From positions 124,001 to 188,000 of the forward strand of contig JAVBYI010000004.1 of NCBI GenBank assembly GCA_030824115.1: a stretch of 64,000 nucleotides of DNA, read 5' to 3'. Each line of letters starts with the position of its first letter. Within the stretch, counting starts at the first letter, position 1. The translations under genes were made by a program, and so were the position numbers. Below, one piece after another: positions 36,463 through 43,723 of the stretch. Source of the DNA: Rhodocyclaceae bacterium. Its GTDB lineage: Bacteria; Pseudomonadota; Gammaproteobacteria; Burkholderiales; Rhodocyclaceae. The notes beneath the pieces are model-generated. The model was not told where the DNA came from. It did not search any database and worked only from the letters and a program-made list of their open reading frames with translations.

Positions 36463-37274
36463 CGGGTTTTCTCCAACAGATGGCGCCAATCGCGGGACCA
36501 GCAGCAGCGGTGATCAAAGCCAGGAACGACATACAGCCGTCCGTCTGTGCGCTTGGCCAGTGGGGCGACGATGGCAGGTGGCACGATTTCATCCTTCTCG
36601 CCTACGAAATGTACTGCAGGTGGCCATGGGACGGGTAAATCATCCGGGTCCTGGCCGATCAGGGTAGTGACATCGTGATGGGCGGTCCAGGCAGCCAGCC
36701 GCAATGGAGCGGCAATCGTGATGAGCGAACTGACGTCCCTTCGCTGCGCGGCCAGCAGGGCAGCCATGACGCCACCTCCCGAATATCCAACCAGACGAAG
36801 GTGCTCCACACCCGCCACAGCTTTGAGACTGGAAAGCGCAGCGTTCAAGGCGGCGGTAGCTTCCGGTGCGAAGCGCCGGGTAGTCCATGCCGTCGGCACA
36901 CATTGCGCCAAGGATGCCTCGTCCAGATACTGGCAGGGGCGCGCGAGATAGGCAACGGCAGGAGAGGAATCCGCGCGGGCAAGTGCCAATGCGACAGGCT
37001 CGTCCGGTGTTGGGTCGATGGGCGGACGCCATGGGGTCAACCATGCGGCGCCATCCCCCTCCAAATAAACGGTCAGTGTGTTTGCGGCACTGGTTTTACG
37101 CAGCAGGGCTTGAATGCGATGGGCGTTACTGCCGACGGAAACATCGATAAAGCCGCCTTGGGCGGTTTCTTGGCGGACAAACTGTCGGCCATCCAGTCCA
37201 GATGAAACACAGCCCGCCAGAAACAACAGGGCCGCGCCCGAGAGCGCGGCCCTGCAGTAAGACGAGAGCAGCAT
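36459..37274 (-). CDS. Lipoprotein alpha/beta hydrolase
   Basis: This 271-residue protein has a lipoprotein signal (ALSGAALLFLAGCVSSG). A nucleophile elbow, LVGYSGGGVMAAL, and the probable catalytic His in VPGFDHRCCW show an alpha/beta hydrolase fold; HFVGEKDEIVPP is the loop with the acidic residue. Substrate is unknown. It overlaps the barrel gene by one base and the caspase gene by four. Its signal-peptide codons contain a strong hairpin (37227-37254). Confidence 0.82.
   Translation of the reverse strand: MLLSSYCRAALSGAALLFLAGCVSSGLDGRQFVRQETAQGGFIDVSVGSNAHRIQALLRKTSAANTLTVYLEGDGAAWLTPWRPPIDPTPDEPVALALARADSSPAVAYLARPCQYLDEASLAQCVPTAWTTRRFAPEATAALNAALSSLKAVAGVEHLRLVGYSGGGVMAALLAAQRRDVSSLITIAAPLRLAAWTAHHDVTTLIGQDPDDLPVPWPPAVHFVGEKDEIVPPAIVAPLAKRTDGRLYVVPGFDHRCCWSRDWRHLLEKTR
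37227..37254 (-). terminator. Terminator-like hairpin inside the lipoprotein signal sequence
   Basis: On the minus strand CAGGGCCGCGC (37254-37244) pairs perfectly with GCGCGGCCCTG (37237-37227) across six bases, and TTGTTTC follows. It begins 20 bases after the barrel stop and lies in codons for residues 7-16 of the lipoprotein. It could be a partial terminator or attenuator within the operon. It may also be a by-product of Ala-rich GC codons. Confidence 0.4.
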
Positions 37275-38344
37275 CAGAAGCGGATGTTGAGATTGCCCAT
37301 CAGCGTCGAGTTGCGGGTATGGTTGCGACCGGTTTCATCGGTATAGGCAATCCCGCCGGTGAGCTTGTCTTTCAGCGAGAAGAAGTTCAGGCCGGCGGTG
37401 AGTGTGAAGCCATCCTTGTCCCAGGGTGCGTTGCCTTGTACCTTGCGGGTCACATCGGCGGTGTAAGCAATGCCGAGGTAGGGCATCATGCCGTTACTCA
37501 TCCAGTAGCCGGCTTCAATGCCGACACGTGCCTGAGCCAGTGTTGAGGTTGCGGCCGTATTGGCGATGGTTGCTCCGTTATTACGCGTGTTCTCCGCTTC
37601 TTCCTGCGCCCACAAATAGCCGGCCTTGCCGGTAATCTGCCAGTTGCCGACCCAGTCGGCATAGGTGGCGTTGCCAGCCATGAAATAGCGGTCGGCATCG
37701 GTGCGGGCGGCACCTACGGAGTTTTCTCCCTCGCCGAAGCCGATGGCGGCGTCCAGCGCGATCTTGTCGGAAAGCTGGTAGCCCACATACGGAGCGATAG
37801 CGTAGCCGGTTGATGTCGATGCCGTGGCCCCCACACCAACCGAGCCGGCACCACGATCGAGCGCTGCCGAAGCGCCGACGATCCAGCGCGAATCGAGACG
37901 CATGTCACCGCCAACGACAAGGTTGGTGATGTCGGCGCTGTTGACCACGCGACCTGTCGAGGGGCTGGCGTCATATTTGTTGGCGCTCTGCGAAAGGTTA
38001 ACCCATGTGTTCCACTTGTCTGGCGCACTGCCAGCGGCCATGCCGCTAACTGGTCCTTGCGTTAGCCGTACTCCGGGAGGGGCTGATGTACCCAGCAGAC
38101 GTGAGCCAAGCCCGAGAGAGATGACGGAAACCTGTTGAAATAGCGTGGCACCAATCTGCTGGGTCGTGGCAGGGCTTGAACCGGGGAAACATTCTGGATG
38201 GTTTTTTTGGTAGTAGGCCAACTGGCTTGGGTCTGAAGCAACATAACCGAGTATCTCGGAACAGGAGGCGAAAGTGCTGCCAGACAGGACAGCCAGTGAG
38301 GTACCGAGCGCAAGGCGGTTGAATTTCAAGTTGAACTCCTTCAA
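37274..38344 (-). CDS. Outer-membrane autotransporter-type beta-barrel protein
   Basis: This 356-residue exported protein has a signal peptide (LALGTSLAVLSGSTFAS) and from about residue 120 a series of amphipathic strands (WVNLSQSANKYD, MRLDSRWIVGASAAL, YAIAPYVGYQL and onwards) ending in LNIRF, a C-terminal Phe used for BAM recognition. The last 240 residues resemble the 12-strand autotransporter barrel but no large passenger is attached; only about 100 residues precede it, with one cysteine pair. It lies six bases after the FecR-like gene. Confidence 0.82.
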   Translation of the reverse strand: MKEFNLKFNRLALGTSLAVLSGSTFASCSEILGYVASDPSQLAYYQKNHPECFPGSSPATTQQIGATLFQQVSVISLGLGSRLLGTSAPPGVRLTQGPVSGMAAGSAPDKWNTWVNLSQSANKYDASPSTGRVVNSADITNLVVGGDMRLDSRWIVGASAALDRGAGSVGVGATASTSTGYAIAPYVGYQLSDKIALDAAIGFGEGENSVGAARTDADRYFMAGNATYADWVGNWQITGKAGYLWAQEEAENTRNNGATIANTAATSTLAQARVGIEAGYWMSNGMMPYLGIAYTADVTRKVQGNAPWDKDGFTLTAGLNFFSLKDKLTGGIAYTDETGRNHTRNSTLMGNLNIRF

Positions 38345-38350
38345 GGTGAA

Positions 38351-38989
38351 TTACTTGGCGGTGGCCTGAATGTCCTTCAGAGCACGGGTATAGAGCGAGA
38401 CAAGCAGTTTCGCCTCGGGGTTGTTTACAGTGTTCTGCTTCATGTCGGCGAGCACCTGTTCGACACGATCAATTTGGCGCATTTCCAGCATGCCGGAGAG
38501 CAGATAAATCTCAGGGTTAAGATCACTCTTCTCTGCAGCATCGCGCATCTGCCGATAGTTGTCCTCAATCTTGGCAATCGCTTCCGGCGTTGGGATGGCG
38601 CGCAGGCGCATCACCCCGGCGCGCCCCTGACTGTCCAGGGAAGGCGTGCGGGCAATTTGTTTGACGATGGCCAGCGGTAATTGCTTGATCTGAGCCGCAG
38701 GTAGTCCCGTCGCCAAGCTTTCCTGGGTACCAATGGTGAGTTTGCCCGTACCACGCCAGGATTCCTGACGCCCGTTCTCAAAATAGGTAATCTGGACTTG
38801 GGCATCCTTTTCCAGCATCAGGTTGTCGCCGGATTTCAGCTTGACAAAGGCTTCGAGCGGGTTTTCTGCACCTAGCCGCAAGACCTTGCCATTGAGCGAG
38901 GTGATCAGGGCGGCTTCGGCGGCTGCCAGCGCGGGGGCAGCACAACTCATCCATGCCAAGGTAATCCAGATACAAAGTTTTTTCGTCAT
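38351..38989 (-). CDS. FecR-like periplasmic protein
   Basis: This 212-residue exported protein (signal MSCAAPALAAAEA) begins with a FecR-like region, ALITSLNGKVLRLGAENPLEAFVKLKSGDNLMLEKDAQVQITYFENG, continuing to GTGKLTIG. A helical C-terminal half with TPR-like spacing (EAIAKIEDNYRQMRDAAEKSDLNPEIYLLSGML) follows. The match to FecR is by pattern, not by a named family. It overlaps the cyclase gene by four bases, so it is made together with it. Confidence 0.7.
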   Translation of the reverse strand: MTKKLCIWITLAWMSCAAPALAAAEAALITSLNGKVLRLGAENPLEAFVKLKSGDNLMLEKDAQVQITYFENGRQESWRGTGKLTIGTQESLATGLPAAQIKQLPLAIVKQIARTPSLDSQGRAGVMRLRAIPTPEAIAKIEDNYRQMRDAAEKSDLNPEIYLLSGMLEMRQIDRVEQVLADMKQNTVNNPEAKLLVSLYTRALKDIQATAK

Positions 38990-40890
38990 GTTGCGTCGCC
39001 CCCAATAATTTCACATGCTGCCACGGCTTCATTCCGGCCCTTGACGGCAAACTGGTGTCGCGCACCGACCTGAATACCTGGGCCAGCCTGCAACACCGTC
39101 TCTTCACTGGCGAGAATGTGGCAAGCTGCTTCCTTGGTTTTGCCTTCCAGCCGAGAGGCGACATTGACCGTATCACCGATGGCCGTATATTCCATACGCA
39201 CCGAGGAGCCAATGTTACCGACAACGGCTTCTCCTGTGTGCAGGCCAATGCCAATATCAAAAGTTGGCAGGTTGCGATCAGGGAAGCGTGCTTTCATCCA
39301 GATGCGAAAATCGGCTGCGACTTCCCGTAGTGCCAGTGCGGCGCGCAAGGCACGGCGGGCATGATCCGGCTGGTCTAATGGCGCACCGAATTCGGCCATG
39401 ATGGCATCGCCGATGAACTTGTCGATGGTCGCCCCTTCCGCCAGCAGGGCGGTACAGGCGCGCTCGAAATAAGTGTTGAGCATTTCCACGACCTCTTTTG
39501 CCGAAAGCTTTTCGGAGATGGTGGTGAAGTTGCGGATATCCGAGAACAGGACGGTAACCTGTTTCGCTTGCCCCCCCAGTTCCGGGAGTGCGGGAGATGC
39601 GAGCAGGGCAGCCACGACTTGTGGGGATACGTAGCGACCGAACATCTGGCCAATGCGTTCGCGCTCCCGCTCCTCGCGGGTTAGGCGGAAGATGGCCAAG
39701 CTGATCAGAACGACGACCATACCAAGATGCAGGTGGGCGACAGGAAACAGGATGTCGTGCCGAAAGGCCGCATAGGCGGTAACAGCTGCCGCTTGTGCCG
39801 CGAGGAGCACCAGCAGGACAGCACGCCAGGGCGAAATGTGGATACCGACAAAGGCGATGACGCCCAGCAGCCCGAGCATGATGGCAAGTCGAATCGGGGC
39901 TGGCGTTTCGTCGACAAAGCGACCTGACAGCAGGGTTTCGATGATGTTGGCTTGAATTTCCGGCCCGGTCATCAGGGAATTGGCGCCGCCGAAGCTGGTC
40001 GAGTAGGGCGTTGGGTGCACGTCGTTCATGCCGGCATAGCCGGCCCCGATGACCACGACTTTGCCTGACAAGGCACGGACATCTGGATCATTTGCGGCGT
40101 CGAGCGCCAGCAGCTTACGAAAGGACAGGGCCTGGAAGCTGCCGGGTGGACCGGCAAAGGCAACGGGAATGTCCCGTGTTTTTGCAATCTCACGATTCAT
40201 GAAATGCCACGTATCGTCCAGTCTTTGGCCGCTGGCATGTACCGCAGCCAAGGCGCCGAAGGCCAGACGGGGCATGCCTTCCTGATGGGCAAATGGCGTG
40301 TCGGCTTCCACCATACTGAAACGACGTACGGCACCATCTGCGTCCGAGCGCAGATTGGCAAGGCCGACATAGCCCGGCATATCCATGTTTGGCAGGGCCA
40401 GCAGGTAGTCCGGGCTGGGCAGCACGAAGTCATCTGCCGTCTCGCCAGGGCCGACTTTGAAGCCGGCCAGCAGCACGCCACCGCGGTTGATTTCCAAACG
40501 GAATGGGCGGTCGTATTGCCTTGAGGCTTGATCACCCATCAGCCCCAGCTTTTCGATCCAGCGTTCGGGACTACCGCTGAAAAGAAAGTCAATGGCGACC
40601 ACCTTGACGCCAACATCCTGAAGGACACTGGCAGCGCGGGCGAAATGCGGTGTCCAGAAGGCCAGCGGTTCATCAGGCCGTTCGTTCAAGGTGGGGTCGT
40701 CCAGCATGACTAGCGCAGTATGCTGCGGCGCATGGCGCGGGCCGGCGATGCGGTGCCAAAGATCGGTATAAAGGTAGTCGATGCGGGTGGCCGCACCGCT
40801 GCGGTAAAGACCCTCGACGATGGCGGAAGCCAGCAGTGCTGCCATCAAGGCAAGCACCCAGGTCTGGCGGGCGACAATGCGCATGTTCAT
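38986..40890 (-). CDS. CHASE2-domain adenylate/guanylate cyclase
   Basis: This 634-residue membrane protein has one N-terminal helix, a periplasmic CHASE2 sensor (about 35-330: AGPRHAPQHTALVMLDDPTLNERP, VGVKVVAIDFLFSGSP), three close helices (about 330-400) and a class III cyclase domain from about 440. Both metal-binding Asp are present (VLFSDIRNFTTIS and FIGDAIMAEFG), as is the transition-state region TVNVASRLEGKT. It should be active; cAMP or cGMP cannot be separated with confidence. It is first in the six-gene operon ending in patB. Confidence 0.92.
   Translation of the reverse strand: MNMRIVARQTWVLALMAALLASAIVEGLYRSGAATRIDYLYTDLWHRIAGPRHAPQHTALVMLDDPTLNERPDEPLAFWTPHFARAASVLQDVGVKVVAIDFLFSGSPERWIEKLGLMGDQASRQYDRPFRLEINRGGVLLAGFKVGPGETADDFVLPSPDYLLALPNMDMPGYVGLANLRSDADGAVRRFSMVEADTPFAHQEGMPRLAFGALAAVHASGQRLDDTWHFMNREIAKTRDIPVAFAGPPGSFQALSFRKLLALDAANDPDVRALSGKVVVIGAGYAGMNDVHPTPYSTSFGGANSLMTGPEIQANIIETLLSGRFVDETPAPIRLAIMLGLLGVIAFVGIHISPWRAVLLVLLAAQAAAVTAYAAFRHDILFPVAHLHLGMVVVLISLAIFRLTREERERERIGQMFGRYVSPQVVAALLASPALPELGGQAKQVTVLFSDIRNFTTISEKLSAKEVVEMLNTYFERACTALLAEGATIDKFIGDAIMAEFGAPLDQPDHARRALRAALALREVAADFRIWMKARFPDRNLPTFDIGIGLHTGEAVVGNIGSSVRMEYTAIGDTVNVASRLEGKTKEAACHILASEETVLQAGPGIQVGARHQFAVKGRNEAVAACEIIGGDAT
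40436..40459 (-). repeat. Dispersed 24-bp repeat, copy 10 (in cyclase gene, divergent)
   Basis: 20 of 24 positions match on the minus strand. It is sense to the gene and encodes KVGPGETA in the CHASE2 region. A chance match to natural coding sequence is possible. Confidence 0.5.
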
Positions 40891-40893
40891 GGG

Positions 40894-42399
40894 CTAACCC
40901 AGAAACAACCGATACGCCGGATGCTTCGATTCGTCCCAGTGACGATAGCCGAGGTTCTGCAGGAAGGCGCGGAAATCCTTCATCTCGCTGCGTGGCACCT
41001 GCATGCCGACCAGCACGCGCCCGGTGTCGGCGCCGTGGTTGCGGTAGTGGAACAGGCTGATGTTCCAGCCGGCGCTCATCTTGTCGAGGAAGTGCATCAG
41101 GGCGCCAGGCCGTTCGGGGAATTCGAAGCGGTAGAGCAGTTCGTTGGCCGCCTGCGGGGCATGACCGCCGACCAGATGACGGATGTGCACCTTCGCCATT
41201 TCGTCATCGGTGAGGTCGAGCGTGGCGTAGCCGTGCTTTCTCAGCAAACTGACGAGCTTGGTGGCTTCCGCACGGTTGGCGACCTGCATGCCGACGAAGA
41301 CCTGGGCGGCGCCGGCATCGTGGAAGCGATAGTTGAATTCGGTGATGTTGCGATTGCCGATCAGGCTGACGAACTGCCGGTAGCTGCCGGGTTTTTCGGG
41401 CAGTGTCACAGCAAATACCGCTTCGCGCTGTTCGCCGACTTCGGCACGCTCGGCGACGAAGCGCAGCCGGTCGAAATTCATGTTGGCGCCGGAAGCGACG
41501 GCGACGAGTGTCTTGCCCTTGGCCTTGTGTTTGGCCGCCCAGGCTTTCGCACCGGCGACGGCCAGTGCGCCGGCCGGTTCGAGAATCGAGCGCGTGTCTT
41601 CGAACACATCCTTGATCGCGGCGCAGATGGCATCGGTATCGACCAGCACCATCTCATCGACCGTGTCCTTGCAGAGACGGAAGGTTTCCTCGCCCACCAG
41701 CTTGACGGCAGCACCATCGGCGAACAAGCCGACGCTGTCGAGTTTGATGCGCTTGCCGGCGGCCAGCGAACGGGTCATGGCATCGGCATCGGCAGCTTCG
41801 ACGCCGACGATTTTCGTCTCCGGCCGCAGGCGTTTGATGTAGGCCGCCACCCCGGCAATCAGGCCACCACCGCCAACGCAGCAGAACACTGCGTCGATCG
41901 GATCGGGATGCTGGCGCAGGATTTCCATACCGATAGTGCCCTGACCGGCGATCACGTCGGGATCGTCGAAGGGGTGTACGAAGGAGAGCTTTTGCTTTTT
42001 CTCTAGCGTCAGGGCATGCGCATAAGCGGCGTCGTACGCCTCGCCATGCAGCACGACTTCACCGCCAAGTTTTCTGACCGCATCAATTTTGATCTGCGGC
42101 GTGGTGGTGGGCATCACGATCACGGCGCGGATGCCGAGCTTCTGTGCCGACAGCGCCACCCCCTGGGCATGATTGCCAGCCGAGGCGCAGATCACGCCGC
42201 GCTTGCGTTGCGGCGGCGGGAGATGGGCCATCTTGTTATAGGCGCCGCGCAGCTTGAAACTGAACACCGGCTGCATGTCCTCGCGCTTGAGGAACAGGCG
42301 GTTGCCGCTGCGTGCGGTCAGGTTGGGCGCCAGTTCGAGCGGGGTTTCGATCGCCACGTCATAGACGCGGGCGTTGAGAATTCTTTCCAGATAATCCAT
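40894..42399 (-). CDS. ilvA: Threonine ammonia-lyase, biosynthetic
   Basis: This 501-residue PLP enzyme makes 2-oxobutanoate from threonine for isoleucine synthesis. The PLP lysine is in FSFKLRGAYNKM, and CASAGNHAQGVALSA and the glycine loop GGGGLIAG are typical. Two C-terminal ACT-like domains (about 330-410 and 425-500: FAVTLPEKPGSYRQFV, FEFPERPGALMHFL) mark the long, isoleucine-regulated form. Length is normal. It is three bases before the CHASE2-cyclase gene on the same strand, but is likely unrelated to it. Confidence 0.95.
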   Translation of the reverse strand: MDYLERILNARVYDVAIETPLELAPNLTARSGNRLFLKREDMQPVFSFKLRGAYNKMAHLPPPQRKRGVICASAGNHAQGVALSAQKLGIRAVIVMPTTTPQIKIDAVRKLGGEVVLHGEAYDAAYAHALTLEKKQKLSFVHPFDDPDVIAGQGTIGMEILRQHPDPIDAVFCCVGGGGLIAGVAAYIKRLRPETKIVGVEAADADAMTRSLAAGKRIKLDSVGLFADGAAVKLVGEETFRLCKDTVDEMVLVDTDAICAAIKDVFEDTRSILEPAGALAVAGAKAWAAKHKAKGKTLVAVASGANMNFDRLRFVAERAEVGEQREAVFAVTLPEKPGSYRQFVSLIGNRNITEFNYRFHDAGAAQVFVGMQVANRAEATKLVSLLRKHGYATLDLTDDEMAKVHIRHLVGGHAPQAANELLYRFEFPERPGALMHFLDKMSAGWNISLFHYRNHGADTGRVLVGMQVPRSEMKDFRAFLQNLGYRHWDESKHPAYRLFLG

Positions 42400-42492
42400 G
42401 GCAGGTCAGGGTGTACTGGGGGCGCAAGGGGGGGTGCAAGGGTAGCAGAGAGTAAAATTTTCAGCTTGAGTTTTATGTTCACTGGAGATTTC

Positions 42493-43281
42493 ATGAAAAT
42501 CCTGCCATCAAGCTGCCGCCGTTTATTCCTGTCGGTTGCTCTTTTGCTCGCGGCGCCTGCCTTTGCGCAGAGCGCGAAAGCCGAGTTGCTGCTGTATTGC
42601 GGGATTACCATGGTGCGGCCGATGACCGAGATTGCCCAGACTTTCGAGAAGCGCGAGAACGTCAGGATCAACATCGCCCAGGGTGGTTCGGAAGACCTCT
42701 TTCAGTCGGCCAGGAAAAGCGCTGCGGGCGACTGGTATCTGCCCGGTGAGCCTAGCTACTATCACAAGCATCTCAAGGAGGATATGTTTGGTGAGCACGT
42801 CACGGTGGGTTTCAATCAGATGGCGTTGATGGTGCAGAAGGGCAACCCCAAGCGTATCAAGCCAGACCCGAAGGAATTGCTGCGCAGGGATCTGGTAGCC
42901 ATCATCGGCAATGCCGAATCGGGTAGCGTTGGACAGGAGGCCAAGACCATTCTCGATGGCCTGGGCATTTACCCGAAGGTGATCAAGCAGGCGGCCTTTC
43001 TGGCGCCCGACTCGCGTAGTCTGGTGAATGCGATGAAGAAAGGCGAGGGCGATGTCACCATGAACTGGCGTGCCGTCGGCTTCTTCCCGGATAACGCCAG
43101 CAAGATCGATGTCATCGACCTTGATCCCAAGCTGGCCAAGCCTCAGGCCTTACTGCTGATTCAGCTGAAAAGCAGCAAAAACGTCGAGTTGGCCAAACGG
43201 TTCATGAGCTATGCGGCGGGCGATGAAGGTCAGGCTGTTTTCCGCAAGCATGGTTTCCTCGATAACAGGGCAGCCAAATAG
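42493..43281 (+). CDS. Periplasmic substrate-binding protein, molybdate/ModA-like
   Basis: This 262-residue exported protein has a signal peptide (LFLSVALLLAAPAFAQS) and a class II binding fold (LLLYCGITMVRPMTEIAQTFEKRENVRINIAQGGSEDLFQ). This resembles ModA/WtpA and tungstate or oxyanion-binding proteins. GGAG lies five bases before the ATG at 42493, which decides the start. No ABC permease or ATPase gene is nearby, so it could be an orphan binding or sensing protein. Confidence 0.82.
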   Translation: MKILPSSCRRLFLSVALLLAAPAFAQSAKAELLLYCGITMVRPMTEIAQTFEKRENVRINIAQGGSEDLFQSARKSAAGDWYLPGEPSYYHKHLKEDMFGEHVTVGFNQMALMVQKGNPKRIKPDPKELLRRDLVAIIGNAESGSVGQEAKTILDGLGIYPKVIKQAAFLAPDSRSLVNAMKKGEGDVTMNWRAVGFFPDNASKIDVIDLDPKLAKPQALLLIQLKSSKNVELAKRFMSYAAGDEGQAVFRKHGFLDNRAAK

Positions 43282-43301
43282 CCCCCTGTTTGCGATCGGG
43301 A

Positions 43302-43586
43302 TCAGTCGGTTTTCTTCGGCCCGGGCCGGTGGATCTTCACGACATTGGTCGTGCGCGTTTCATCGGTGAAATAGGGTTTTTCGTCGCGGTTGAGCCCGGT
43401 CTCTTCGGCGAGCTCGGCCTCGCGCTCGGCGATCAGGCCGAACAGGTCGCGAATGTCGGTACGCGTGCCTTCACTCAGTAGGTGCGGTGTGCCCGGTGCC
43501 GGCGTGGCATCCTTGACGATATTGGCGAGCACTTTGCGCAAGACGCGCAGAATGCGTTGTTCCTTGGTCAGCTCTTTGTCGGCCAC
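43302..43586 (-). CDS. Small hypothetical protein
   Basis: This 94-residue, charged, soluble protein starts ELTKEQRILRVLRKVLANIVKDAT and continues with DIRDLFGLIAEREAELAEETG. I do not recognise a named family. Coding bias and a clean ATG support it. It is divergent from the large FAD/Fe-S gene; the gap holds a perfect copy of the 24-bp repeat. Confidence 0.65.
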   Translation of the reverse strand: MADKELTKEQRILRVLRKVLANIVKDATPAPGTPHLLSEGTRTDIRDLFGLIAEREAELAEETGLNRDEKPYFTDETRTTNVVKIHRPGPKKTD

Positions 43587-43624
43587 GGTATGACTCCAGA
43601 TGAAAACTGCCGCCAGCTTACTGC

Positions 43625-43648
43625 AAAAGTCGGCGCTGGCAGGACGGC
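43625..43648 (+). repeat. Dispersed 24-bp repeat, copy 11 (intergenic)
   Basis: All 24 positions match, and the flanking TGC is kept as well. It lies in the divergent gap 76 bases before the FAD/Fe-S oxidoreductase start. Confidence 0.95.
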
Positions 43649-43723
43649 GTCCCTGATCAGGTCAGGGTTTCTGCCTGAGGGGGATCGGTTAGAATTTGCC
43701 GCTTTGCAGCATATTCTTTGCCC

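Noticed and set aside
37925..37950. GTCGGCGCTG in the beta-barrel gene
   Set aside because: Ten-base core only, about 14 of 24 positions; explained by coding sequence.
40720..42006. 428-codon open frame antisense to ilvA
   Set aside because: ilvA is complete and certain; the antisense frame has no motif.
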